From assembly GCF_000471905.2 (NCBI RefSeq), contig NW_006498246.1, forward strand, positions 1,317,048 to 1,381,047: 64,000 nt of DNA, in the 5' to 3' direction. The stretch is from Amborella trichopoda (taxonomy: Eukaryota > Streptophyta > Magnoliopsida > Amborellales > Amborellaceae). Below the pieces are notes generated by a model. The model was not told the origin of the DNA and searched no databases. It saw only the letters and a list, made by a program, of their open reading frames with translations. Positions 46,401 through 56,517 of this stretch are shown here, one piece after another. Position numbers and translations under genes: made by a program. Numbering within the stretch: position 1 is the first letter of the stretch; every line of letters starts with the position of its first letter.

Positions 46401-47290
46401 ATTTGTGCACTGATATAAAAATAAAAGGGTTTCGCTGTTTATTTTTTGCTAAAAATTTATGATACCATGACCAGCCTATGTTTGAAGTGACCTGTCATTG
46501 AGCAAGCTGGTCATTTCAATATTTATCCTTTGAAAATGCGGACACCAGTACACCACAGTTCTTTTGGACTTTAAATTAATGATTTGGTTTATGAGAGCAA
46601 ATATGGTTGGGTTTGACACCTGCATTTTAGATATGCCTTCTCTATTTGAGGTTATGGTTTTCCTTGGGAACCCTTGTGGTGAAGTTTTGAATGACCATTA
46701 TTTAAAGAAGACAGCTTGGAATTCAAAATTCTATTGAGAATCTCACATTCTACTTGTTTGTATATATTGCAGGAATGAGAGAGGGGTCTTCAGAGGATGG
46801 ATCAAAATGGGGGAATGTGAGGAAAGGGACTTGTTGCGTTTGTTGCGACAGTCATATAGATTCTCTTCTGTACAGGTCCTCTTTTCACCCACGTCAAATT
46901 CTTTGCAATATTAGAATGAATGGAAGATAGGACCTTAATCCAGTGGACTGTGGAAAATGGAAGTCCATTGGTATTGTGGCCATCATGAAATGATGGAGGG
47001 AGAGTGAGACCCAACAGGACTATCGTTGGCCAAGTCCATTGGACTATTGACTATTAGTCCTTACCGAGGATGAAATAAATACGATTTTAAGAATGTTTAG
47101 AGTTCTTTTCTGCAGTGAATCTTGTTTCCATGCAAAACTTTGGTGGGTATGATTTTGTTGCTGTTTTTGCAGGTGTGGACACATGTGTACATGTTCAAAG
47201 TGTGCGAATGAGCTGGTTCGAGCTGGAGGCAAGTGTCCTCTTTGTCGTGCCCCCATTGTTGAGGTTATCCGAGCTTATTCTATACTGTAA
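32916..47290 (+). CDS. RING-type (C3HC4) E3 ubiquitin ligase-like protein, 985 aa, seven coding exons
   Basis: Exons 32916-34424, 36249-36367, 39061-39690, 39932-40244, 41942-42107, 46773-46875 and 47173-47290 join in frame with GT-AG borders to 986 codons. A TGA directly upstream in frame (32910) supports the start. Residues 1-60 are probably conserved. Residues 60-500 are low-complexity Arg/Glu/Ser sequence, including a four-fold repeat (225-284) and [17 protein letters not shown] motifs. Residues about 465-570 ([15 protein letters not shown]..., [21 protein letters not shown]) look like a conserved core. Residues 600-735 are acidic and Trp-rich, 820-840 Pro-rich, and 858-910 a predicted coiled coil. 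The RING is at 933-975: C934, C937, C948, H950, C954, C957, C968, C971. The design fits a plant family of large RING-HC proteins that end in the RING. It would bind a ubiquitin-conjugating enzyme; the substrate is unknown. Confidence 0.93.
33588..33767 (+). repeat. Four in-frame 45-bp coding repeats
   Basis: Four tandem units encode [15 protein letters not shown] (15 residues, 225-284) with small changes: the first reads [14 protein letters not shown] and the last [15 protein letters not shown]. Unit length is a multiple of three, so copy changes keep the frame. Confidence 0.95.
36249..36367 (+). CDS. RING gene coding exon 2
   Basis: Acceptor ATCCAG at 36248 and donor GTATGT at 36368; it ends with two bases of a split Arg codon. 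It encodes [20 protein letters not shown]...RQWHTVSGI, part of the core. Confidence 0.92.
39061..39690 (+). CDS. RING gene coding exon 3
   Basis: Acceptor TTCCAG at 39060 and donor GTATTT at 39691; phase 2 at both ends. It encodes [15 protein letters not shown], then an acidic, Trp-rich tract with at least nine Trp in DWQEP, DWREG, EWRDG, NWQDP, EWHED and NWQDE-like units, ending NMELRELLS. Confidence 0.92.
39932..40244 (+). CDS. RING gene coding exon 4
   Basis: Acceptor GACAG at 39931 and donor GTATGC at 40245. It encodes [20 protein letters not shown] and [15 protein letters not shown], then a Pro-rich run [13 protein letters not shown] before HQELQQATW. Confidence 0.9.
41942..42107 (+). 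CDS. RING gene coding exon 5
   Basis: Acceptor ATGCAG at 41941 and donor GTCAGT at 42108; it ends with one base of a split Gly codon. It encodes [20 protein letters not shown] onward, a heptad-like helix likely to dimerise. Confidence 0.92.
42108..46772 (+). other. Long intron 5 (4.7 kb) with repeat insertions
   Basis: It lies between the coiled-coil exon and the RING exons and has no recognised gene. It holds GC-rich GCCTAGGC-type blocks at about 42955-43045 and 45915-46055, each with TTTTTTAAAACACTGATTC- or TTTTTTGAATGCTGG-like ends, probably old small DNA transposons. It also has a 40-bp two-copy repeat (TGGTTCATAATTACTC at 45205 and 45245) and CT runs. Confidence 0.75.
46773..46875 (+). 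CDS. RING gene coding exon 6
   Basis: Acceptor TTGCAG at 46772 and donor GTCCTC at 46876 (a weak donor). It encodes [19 protein letters not shown] and the first half of the [20 protein letters not shown], ending in a split Arg codon. Confidence 0.93.
47173..47290 (+). CDS. RING gene coding exon 7, second half of RING and stop
   Basis: Acceptor TTGCAG at 47172. It encodes [15 protein letters not shown] and [20 protein letters not shown], with TAA at 47288. The RING is only ten residues from the C-terminus. Confidence 0.95.
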
Positions 47291-47495
47291 GTAAAGAAAT
47301 ACATCTGAAAAACAAAAAAAGTGGGAAAATGAGAAAAAAGAGGGAAAATGAGAATCTTTTTGTCCGGGAAAAGTGGGACTTATTTCCTCCCTGTTCCTTA
47401 AAATTTGCAATTGCCTTTGTTGTTTATGATTATTTCTTTGTTGAGATAGACAGGAAGGACAGTGGCACGTGTGATTGATTCATCATATTCATGTC

Positions 47496-47501
47496 AATAA
47501 A
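47496..47501 (+). terminator. Polyadenylation signal of the RING gene
   Basis: AATAAA about 205 bases after the stop codon, followed by TGT-rich sequence. It is the first canonical signal downstream. Confidence 0.6.
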
Positions 47502-47520
47502 ATGTTTGAAAGGAGGCCCT

Positions 47521-48219
47521 GGTTTGCTTCTTTCCCTGTGTCCCTGAACCTTTTGGCTTTTTTTCATGAGGAGATCAGGAGGGTTAGTCTTGTCTTGCAC
47601 TTTCTTCTTTTTTGTTTTTCATGGTGGATGGAAGGCTGAGATTAGACGGCACACACTCTATAGAAATAATCTGGGTTGTCCGTCCAATTAATCTTCTCGG
47701 TTAATTCTGAAATAGTTAAGGGAGACGTGAAGCAAAGGGGGGAAAACTCCCGGAAAAAAGAATTACAAAAGATGCACAGGGAAGTGGGATAAATCAAAAT
47801 AGTGTAGACCCTTATTGTCTTTCATGAACACATTCGACTTTATAGTGAGCCCTCTCTCCAACAGAAAACTCTAGTTTGAAGAAGCTTTGAGCCAGCCACT
47901 AGGTTTTCACTAACTTGGGTGGTTAAGCCTGAACATAAACTAGCAAGGCATGCACGGGGGAAAACTGGTCCATGATCTTGCAATTTACTATTAGGGATTT
48001 GGAGCTCACCCTGGGGGCAAGAGGCTGATATCTAGGAGGACTGCACAGGGGCAAAGTAGCCCACAAGGAAGGCACTTTCGGTACTATACTATGGATGTAA
48101 CAGGAAATAGTAAGATCTTATAGCCAATTTTTCAAAAAGCTTGAAAGAATAGAGGAAGAAATGGAGCAAATGAGAATGAAACTTTATCATGTGAGATATC
48201 GTGATTCATAGTTTTGGAT
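47521..48219. other. Spacer downstream of the RING gene
   Basis: Mixed sequence without recognised genes or repeats. Confidence 0.4.
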
Positions 48220-48299
48220 GTCTCCTTGGAGCCATTGAATGAAATGAAGATTAGCATGGTCCCTATGCAAGGATGAAGGCGAATCATGAAACCGACCAT
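48220..48299 (+). pseudogene. U6 spliceosomal snRNA pseudogene
   Basis: The sequence GTCTCCTTGGA, then GAAGATTAGCATGGTCCCTA and TGCAAGGATGAAGGCGAATC, follows the U6 snRNA from its 5' stem through the conserved GATTAGCATGGCCCCTGCGCAAGGATGA region. The ACAGAG box that pairs with the 5' splice site is altered (AATGAAATGAAG in place of ACGATACAGAGAAG). No upstream sequence element or TATA box at the required spacing and no T-run terminator follow. It is probably a retro-inserted copy. Confidence 0.82.
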
Positions 48300-48651
48300 C
48301 AGGGTTGGGATTGATTATTCAAGGCAGTGTTTAAAAAATTGGAATGGGCCCTTGAGTTGCCAAGGAGTCTGATTCCAATACTTATGGCTGGATTTGGAAG
48401 ATTTCTGAGTACGATCAGGCTATGTTCAACAAAGAAAATGAAAAGAAAGGAGGAGAATTTGATATTTTTGTTTTTTTTTTTTCCCACTAGAATTGCCTAG
48501 CTTCTGATCCCAAGCTGACTCATGTGAATTTGCGTATAAGTCACTGATTTAAAGTCTAATAGTTGCACACTAATTCCCAAGATTGAATCCTATGCTAAAC
48601 TGCCTTAAATAAAAATTAGTTTTGGAAGATTTTTTATGAAATAAATTTGTT

Positions 48652-49450
48652 GATCATCATCGTCAAAGCCTTTTCCTAACTAATTGGAGTCGGCTAGGTG
48701 AATCTTGGTATGCTATTGAGCTCTATTAAGGCTATACCCTCAATTAGGCTATAAGTGCCCATATCTTTTCTCACTACTTCCAACCATGTCCTTTTGGGCT
48801 GCAATTTAAGAGCCTTCCACATGAACTAAATTGTACCTCTTAATAGGTGTTGTACTTGGTCTGCGTCATACATGGCCAGCCCACGTAATTTCTCTCATTT
48901 TATCGCCTATTGGTACAACACTTAAATCTTTCCGAATGCATTCATTTCGAATTTTATCCCTGCTTGTCTTACCACTCATCTATCTCAACATCCTCATCTC
49001 CACTATATTTTTCTATAGGTATATTGTTTTTTGACCATCTAACATTCTGTCCTATAGAGCAATGCTGGTCTCATTTCAGTCCTATAGAACTTGCTCTTCA
49101 ACTATATTGGTATGCAGCGATCACATAAAATTTTGGTTGCACATCTCCAATTCACTCACCCAACTCTAGTTCTATATGCTATATTTTCCCCAATCTCCCT
49201 GTTTTCATGGATTATCAACCCAAGATATCGATAATGCACTCTTTTCGTTATTTCATGGCCGTCAATCTTAACTACTTCTTCATCTCTACTATTATTACTA
49301 AACTTGCATTCCATATACTGTCTTAGTCTTGCTAATTTTAAAACATTTAAATTCTAAAGCATCCTTCAAAATTTCTAACTTTGTTTTTATGCCGTTTCGG
49401 GTCTCATGGATTAAAACCATGTCATCTGCGAACATTTGCGAACACAAGGC
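48652..49450 (-). mobile_element. RTE-type LINE, 5'-truncated, reverse transcriptase end
   Basis: The minus strand decodes, with frameshifts, to ADDMVLIHETRNGIKTKLEI (about 49395-49440), KIDGHEITKRVHYRYLGLII (about 49210-49265), KFYRTEMRPALLY (about 49060-49100) and a final region, the 3' half of an RTE LINE reverse transcriptase. The 3' end (48652-48800) has GACGATGATGAT-type tail sequence. It matches the fragment at 13457-13622. Confidence 0.85.
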
Positions 49451-49665
49451 ACTACGGTACCACATCTTTTATGTGCCTAGTTAAGTTGTCCATAATTTAT
49501 CATGAATAATGAAATAGATTTGTTGATCATTTTGTAAATCGGAAGCAGTTTGGATTGCACCTAAATTTCAGAACAAGCAACAAGGGATCTGAGTCTCTAT
49601 TCCCTTATGGCAGAAAATCTCTTTTCTAGAATGACTCTCTATACCTGAACGTGCTCTCTCTCTTA
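49451..49665. other. Short spacer without recognised content
   Basis: Nothing supported. Confidence 0.4.
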
Positions 49666-50022
49666 GGGGTAGCAATGGGCTTGGTGGCCCTGCTCGGCCT
49701 AGTCAGCGTGGCCCTTAAAAACTAGTGCCTGGGCCACAAAATGTAGCCGGAGGCCTGGGCTAGGGCATGGCGACCATCATTTGAGGGTAGGGCCGGGCCT
49801 AGGCCCTGGCCGTCTTTTTCTTTGTTTTTTAATTTATTGTTTTTTGGTTTTATTTGGCATGGTCTGACGCAGCCTGGTGTGGTCCTGATAGGGCTAGGGT
49901 TGGGCCAGGGCCAGGGCAAGGGCAAGGGCCTCTTTGGCTCAGTCGGGGCCAGCTTGATCTGGGCGAGCCTTATGGGTACTAGGGCAAGGACTGGGCCGGA
50001 CCGGGCCTGCCCTGCTCTCCCT
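49666..50022. mobile_element. GC-rich hAT-like element
   Basis: It starts AGGGGTAGCAATGGGC and ends GGGCCTGCCCTGCTCTCCCTA, with diverged inverted ends. The interior repeats GGCCT/GGGCC words, including GGGCCAGGGCCAGGGCAAGG. It resembles 24339-24631. No target duplication is clear. Confidence 0.5.
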
Positions 50023-51150
50023 ATCTACTAAGTTTCTCTTTCTTAAGCTCTCTCTAACGTCTCTCTAACGTCTCTTTCTTGGGGTGGACCAAATCATCTA
50101 CCCAAAATTTGATGGTTAACAATGAAATGAAATCTCATTTCAATACATCGCATTTGTTAAACAAAGATTCACATTGAAACCTTAAAGGAAAAGTGAAGTT
50201 ACAGAGAATAGAGAAAATAGAGAATAGTAGAACTTAGCCGAAGCATTGTTAACGTAGTGTTTACAATCCATTTACCCTAAAACCTCAACACCAAGAGAAG
50301 CAAGCACTCCAAAACATGAGTGTTGTGGAAATACACCATTTATAGAGACAGAAACCCTAGATCAAGTCAAATCCCAGATGCAAGGAGAAAGTAGCCAGAT
50401 AGAAGGAGAAACCTTAATCTAGATCCAGTCGAGTTTCAGAGCAGTCAAGGCCCTCTTGCCTCTGTGACCATTAATCTCTAAAGTCTCGTTGCTTGCAGTT
50501 AGATTTTGTTGACACTCGGCTGCCAAATTTTGCCTTATTTCAAGAACTGATAAATCTTTTTAAGGTTCAGTTTTTACTAATCTCGATTAATGGGGGAATT
50601 TCTCCATAAACGGTTATTTGGGCAGTTTCAGAAGCTTTTGAAAAACTTTGTAATGAAATCACAACTTTTTCTTTACCATTTGGACTGCCAGATTCTAAAA
50701 CCTGATCAATGGGAGAAATCACACACTCTGAAACTAAAGACCTTGAATGGCCAATTTGGAGCCTAGCTAAGAGCTCTCTGAAATTCCAATATATGGATTC
50801 CTATCTTGCTTCTGCTCCTCATTTGTAACTGTTAATAGAGAAGTGACTTCGCTAAAAAACGGGGCTTTTACAAGGAAAGCGCAATCATGGAGATTTAAGC
50901 CCAGGTTTAAATGTACAGATTTGACATTGCTTTGCATTTGCAGCTTACCTATGTATTTCTCTTCAAAACATGAGTATGCTAAATCAATGACTTGTGTGAA
51001 AAGAAATTGTGAGAGATGGGGACTGGAGCTACTGGTTACTGGTTCCCCTCTCAGTTTAGGTGCAATCTTTACCATTCATTTATATAGACTGTGCAGGTTA
51101 TGCTTTATTTGTGGTCCACTAGAGGAGAGTTATAAGTAGGCAAGCAAACT
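50023..51150. other. Spacer without recognised genes
   Basis: Overlapping open stretches on both strands at 50767-51139 have no family features. Confidence 0.4.
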
Positions 51151-51365
51151 GAGGGCATGTTTAGTATGCACGAGAATATTTTCATTAAAGTATTTTCATG
51201 TGGAAGAACTCTCGTGTGATAAGGTGTAAGAGTTTTTTTCACATCAGTTGGTTCCACGGTATTTTTTTTACACTAATCGGCTGCCAATTAGTGTGAAAAT
51301 GTTCCTACTTAATCACGAAAGGGAGTTCTTTCGTGTGAAAATATTTTCACAAAAGTGCTAAATTT
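51151..51365. mobile_element. Foldback-like small element
   Basis: TATTTTCATGTGGAAGAACTC at the left pairs imperfectly with GAGTTCTTTCGTGTGAAAATA at the right, forming inverted arms of about 25-45 bp around a centre that itself contains ACACTAATCGGC/GCCAATTAGTGT. It is probably a MITE. No clear target duplication is seen. Confidence 0.5.
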
Positions 51366-51704
51366 GTCCTTATGGACATTATGGACAAAATGAAGGGAAA
51401 GAGTGCATACTTGAGTGTTTGAGTTTGTGAAGGTCGTAGCCCTAAATGAGAATATAGCAAGAAAAGTTGCCTCAAGTATTTAACTTGTGAATGTTGGTGT
51501 ACTGTGATGACTATTGTACTGCGATGACTATATGCTCTCTATGGTCATGTATAATCACCATCCAAATAATTGATGGATGGGTAAATTCTACCTACCGCTT
51601 CAATCATGTCATGTCTTTTCCATCATTATTCATCAATTGCTTGGACGGTGATGGCATGAATGGCCATAGCTATTCTATGCTCATTGATAACTATAGTAGG
51701 CCAG
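51366..51704. other. Spacer without recognised content
   Basis: Nothing supported. Confidence 0.35.
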
Positions 51705-51945
51705 GCAGTGGGATGGGTGGGCAGGATCTGCCATGTTGGCCTCGTTTGCCTAAGCCTGGGTCTGGGCCGACATATGTCCCATTGGGCCAGACCTTGGCTA
51801 GCCATTCCTTGGCCCTACCAACCCAGCCCGACCCAAACACATAAAGGAGGTTTGGGCTGGGACTGACTGCCTTGTCAAAAGGCCGACCATCCCTTGGGCC
51901 AAGTAGGACCATGGCCAACCTTGCCCATTGCTATAACCATATGCT
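51705..51945. mobile_element. GC-rich hAT-like fragment
   Basis: A GGCC/TGGG-rich block whose right end (CTTGCCCATTGCTATAACC) and left end (ATAGTAGGCCAGGCAGTGGG) are weak inverses. It resembles 49666-50022. Confidence 0.35.
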
Positions 51946-52355
51946 TCATACCATTCTCTAGGCCAAGGTTTAAAAACATGGTTCGATGGTTCCGTGACTT
52001 GTATCGCCCCTCCAGAAAACCGGTTTGGATTAGCGGTCCAAGATCAGCGATCTGGCCTAAAAATTGGGGAATAATTTATTTTTTTTTAAAAAGAGGGGAT
52101 GAAAGATTCCAAAATATTAAAAAATAAAGTGGGACCGGTTGTGGCTGGTTCTTGGGTGGAACCAATTGGTTATGATATTTAGCAAGATCCAGATCGGCCT
52201 AATTGATTCCTAATGTGGATTTCGATCCAGATTATTGATTTTTAAAACGTTGAATTGTTTGATAATACGGACAGTCAGTCTAGAATTGGGCCAAAAAAAA
52301 AAAAAGATTTAGGTCGAATTAAGTTTGGGTGAGGTTTGCCTAAGGTTGTAACCTT
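51946..52355. other. Spacer without recognised content
   Basis: It contains repeated GATCC/CGGTCC words (52020-52240) that may be an old repeat; nothing can be assigned. Confidence 0.35.
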
Positions 52356-52682
52356 AAACATTCAATGGAAGGTGCAGTTCCAAACTCGTAAGATGCAATT
52401 TTGGTGTCTAAAATTTTTAAGATGGCCCTAAAATTTATATGCATTCCTAATTATAAAATTTTAAACTAAAAAAAGTGGTTCAAATCAAACAAATCTATAG
52501 ATATATGCATATCTTAAAAATAGATGGTCCCTATAATTTGTTGCAAGATTACTATTTTGGGACTTGAAATCTTTTTTTGTTTTTTTCATATATTATAAAA
52601 ATAGCCTTTTCTATTGGATTTTTGAGGTACATTGTAATTCCAAAATTGAAGATGTCATCCTTATATAAACTTTTCCTCTCAA
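52356..52682 (+). mobile_element. Degenerate relative of the MULE-type MITE
   Basis: It shares ATTCCTAATTATAAAATTTTAAA, an AACAAATCTATAG block and the end TATATAAACTTTTCC with 27775-28166. Its left end is diverged (CATTCAATGGAAGGTGCAG). Confidence 0.5.
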
Positions 52683-55600
52683 GTTTTTAGGGTGAAGCAA
52701 TCATTGATTCAAAGTTAGAATTATGGTTCCAAAAATAAGGGTTTTTTCTCACTTCAAAAGCAAGAAAGGACGAACCATTATTTTTTAACTCGCCTCGCTA
52801 GACAGACATCGCCCTAGCCCGAGACTAGTAATTCGTCCAAACGGATTTGTCTATTAGTTTATAGGGTCCAAAAGGACCTAAAAATTTTAAAAAAATAAAT
52901 AAAAATACTATTTAAAAATAAAATAAATTATCATCCAAACAGACCTTAATGGAAATTTTGGTTCGCTCATGCTATTTCATAGTAAGTTGTCTATCATTGC
53001 CGTACTTGAAAATGCACTACCTTGCTCCCCATAGAAAAATATTTTTCACCTATCTATAATACCAAGAAAGTTCCAAATTAGGTCTCAAGCAATGGACTTC
53101 TAAATGTATCCTTTCTTTACAATAATGAGGAGAATGCTTCACATGCATCTTTTGATGCTAAGTAACTTTGCAACATGCTAAATAAGCAGATTAAGTTCCA
53201 TTAATATAGAAGGCTAAAAAAAAGTAAGGGGTATTACTCAAAAAGACATAGTTGAAAGTAGTGAAAAATATATAGGGACTTTTGGTTTCACTGATAGTAA
53301 AATAACATTATAGGATTCGTGTGGTTGACCTCAAATAATTGAAAAAAAACGATGACGATTATAAAGTTCCATTACGACATTTTTGTGCTTGAGACAGAAA
53401 AATATATTTTCTCTATCTCAATCACATTGGTAGCATTTCTTGAATGTGCATAGCAAGAGGGCTATGAAGTGGTATCTGAGTAAGCCACCTGAAGTCGTTC
53501 TGGTTGTCTCCTAAATGCTTGCCCCGACAGCGTCGAAACATGGTTTGGAAGGCATCCCTACAAGGGTTAAACATATGTTTGGCTACTACACATGTTGGGT
53601 TAGTTTCAATACTGACTTCCATAAAAGGGCTGCCCTTTTGCATTTAGGATCAACATGCTGCAGTTTTGCATTTGGGATCAAAGCATGTGTTTTCTAATTT
53701 TGTTCACACACAAAGCCACGACATTCCTCTTATGTATTCGCAACAAAGAATCTTCTAATGAGCATCTTATTCTCCTTATTATTCTTCTTCCTTAACATCT
53801 GCTTCATATTTATTTCCGATAACTTCCCAATAAAAGTGCAAGTCTAATTTTATATCTATTGGTGCTTTAACTTATTTTTTTTTCAAAAAAATAAAACATT
53901 AGAAGCGAGGATTCGAGCCCAAGTGTCTCAAACATGAGCTCCTAAAGAGGAGCAACAATGATCACCTCGCCCTTTGATGCTTAATATTATCAAAACGAAG
54001 GATATATTACATATTCTTTAATTTATGTATTGATTTTTTATTTTTTAAAACTCAAACTCTACACGGGCGAGTTATTTGGACTCGCCCGAGTATATTGGCT
54101 CGGCCAAGAGCCGAGTACCTTGGCCGAGTCGATTTTTTTAACACTGATCCTGGATATACACAGACAATCAGAACACATACACCATCCGTTAACAAGTGTG
54201 AATGAATCAGTGCATGGACATGGCTATGCCACAGTCATGTCCAAACATGAGTTCATCTTCACCATCAATTTTTGTTATAGACAGTCTATGTCTTCACCAT
54301 CAATTTTTGTTATAGACAGTCTATGTCATCGTTGTCTGTCTGCTAGCTTGCGTGTGTGAAATATTCACTCCTTGTCCTACCTCTGAAATGCCCAATAAAA
54401 ACCAAGACTAATCAATAACAACTTAAAAATGGATCTATCATATCATTTCTTATTTAAACCATAAGATGCATTATTCAATCAACTTTGTTCCTTGCTCTCT
54501 TATTCTAACCCCGGTTGATGATTGATATGAACTTATAAAACTTACTGACAAACAAGGTGACAATACGTTTAATCACAATATATTGTCAATTAAAGACATT
54601 TTAATTTGGTTTTGGTCCAAAAAAAAAAAACGATTAGTTTGGATTCCACATATAGAAAAATGGCATCAGACTTCGGGTCAGGGGCCGAATTTCAGGCTTC
54701 AGGCCGGATCTGGCCGGACAAGGAGAAGGCTTGTAATTTTGCCTTTTCTTTGAATAAAGAACCAAGGTTTCCTTTAGTTTAGTTTTAACTTTAATGTCAT
54801 TTTGTGTTGTCTGAAAATGGGGTGGAATGTTTTTTTAAGTGTTCCGTGACGAAATTCGCTTTTATGTTCCAACATTGTCAATATGGGTTTGTGCAAATTC
54901 AGCTCCAAAATTCAAAATTTCTCTTACGACTTCAATAAAAATTCTCATCCCATTCACAATGGACATATAATAGTCTATTTATAAGCAGATGACACCCCAA
55001 TGTTGACTTGAAATCTAAGTTAAATTTTTATTAAATACACTTAATAATTTAGGAATATCCAGCAACTCTAATTAATCCTAAAATTCAGCATATAACCTTT
55101 GTAGATAACTGAGATCTTTGAGTTGCAACTTGAATCACCATGACAGGACGCAGGAGTGAAAAGTTAAGATCATCTCATAATGACTGCATCAAGAGATTAA
55201 ATTTTGAACAATGAGGACTTTAGAATTCACAAAGGTTTTTATCGTCGATACTTATTCCAATGGAAGGGAAGACAACCATCAGAAAACTCATGGATTTCAA
55301 AAGAAGAACTCAAGAAGTTGGATGCTGATTTCTGTTATCTATTCACTAAAAAGTAAAAACAATTTGCCAAACTGGAGTTTTCTCCAACCATGAAGAAATG
55401 AGAACCTTTGAAAGATGATTGGAAAATTATCAATCCGAAAGATGATAGTAAAATTATCAAATTGGAGGAGGAAAAGAAATTGTACTTCAGGAAAAAAAAA
55501 TTAGAGACTTTACTAATCGTTTTATTTTGGGGTTACAGTTATTTAGTAATTTTGAGTTGGAATGAAGGATGGAGATCAGAATGAATGTATGGCTAGGGTT

Positions 55601-55808
55601 TCCAAATATTTGTAGGGTTTTGGAAAATGACTTAAATATTGGTATGAAATTTTGGAGCTCATGTGCTGTTTTCCAATTGTTGTTCATTAAATCTCTAGCT
55701 GTTGTGTAAATTTTTATCTTCTTTAATGATTATGTATTTCATTTTTCAACCATTATTTGCACTTACCTCTTTTTTAGCTTGAAATTGCTTCTCTAGATCA
55801 AACCTACT
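52683..55808. other. Spacer without recognised genes
   Basis: AT-rich. It holds a 36-bp tandem duplication at 54256-54327 (TCTTCACCATCAATTTTTGT twice) and a GC-rich CTCGGCC/GGCCGAG inverted block at 54063-54132. No gene is recognised. Confidence 0.45.
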
Positions 55809-56135
55809 TTGAAAGTTCTAGTGAAGAAGACACCATTGAAGCTGAAACAAAAGAACTTCATGATGGCTGTGTCAAACTGTAGTTCCTTCTCCATTGTTAC
55901 TCAGTTGAACATCCAAAACACCCATGACAACCTTAAACAAAGCTCTCCTAAACCAAAGCGCAAACCCTCTTTTCAGCCTTGCAATGCTGGTATAAACCCT
56001 CATCGTCAGTCCATTCCACATTTACTCATCGATCACACTTCCGGAATCGAAAACTGGTTTGACATTTTCTCTTCTCCACCTAAAGAAAAAAACCCAACAA
56101 ACCTCATCACCCAATTCTTCGCCTTCTGGCTCTGA
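55809..56135 (+). CDS. Unassigned ORF, 108 codons, possible N-terminus of a lost gene
   Basis: From Met 19 or 20 (MMAVSNCSSFSIVT) the product is rich in Ser, Asn, Pro and Lys with few acidic residues, like an organelle transit peptide. It ends ENWFDIFSS...LITQFFAFWL. I recognise no domain. It may be a chance frame or the first exon of a decayed gene. It lies 380 bases left of the solo LTR. Confidence 0.25.
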   Translation: MKVLVKKTPLKLKQKNFMMAVSNCSSFSIVTQLNIQNTHDNLKQSSPKPKRKPSFQPCNAGINPHRQSIPHLLIDHTSGIENWFDIFSSPPKEKNPTNLITQFFAFWL

Positions 56136-56517
56136 TCACATTAAGATTATCATGGTGTGCTTCATAGGAACTTTCATATAAAGTTCACTTCATTGATAAA
56201 TTGATTTCAAGTCATCGCTATTTCAAAAAATCTTCCTACGACACAATAACTGAAGATTCATGCATTTCTTTTGGTTTTTTTGGCAAGATTTCTACTGAAA
56301 ATGTACTGCATTTGAAATAAAATTAGATAGTTTCCTTGAGGAATAGGTTAGAGAAAGAAATTTTTTTAAAGTTGATCCCATTCTTAATCTTGATCTTCTT
56401 TAAATAAGCAAAATTTCTAGAGATATTTAGGAAAAGAAGTGTTTTGGTCCAAATCATCAAGGACCATTGATTTTCTTGAAAAGTAATACATTTTGGCTCA
56501 TGTCGCCGAATCCTAGT
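56136..56517. other. Spacer left of the solo LTR
   Basis: AT-rich; nothing recognised. Confidence 0.4.

Noticed and set aside
50767..51139. Overlapping ORFs on both strands of about 100 codons
   Set aside because: No motif, no clear splice context, and they overlap each other. Chance open frames are the simplest explanation.
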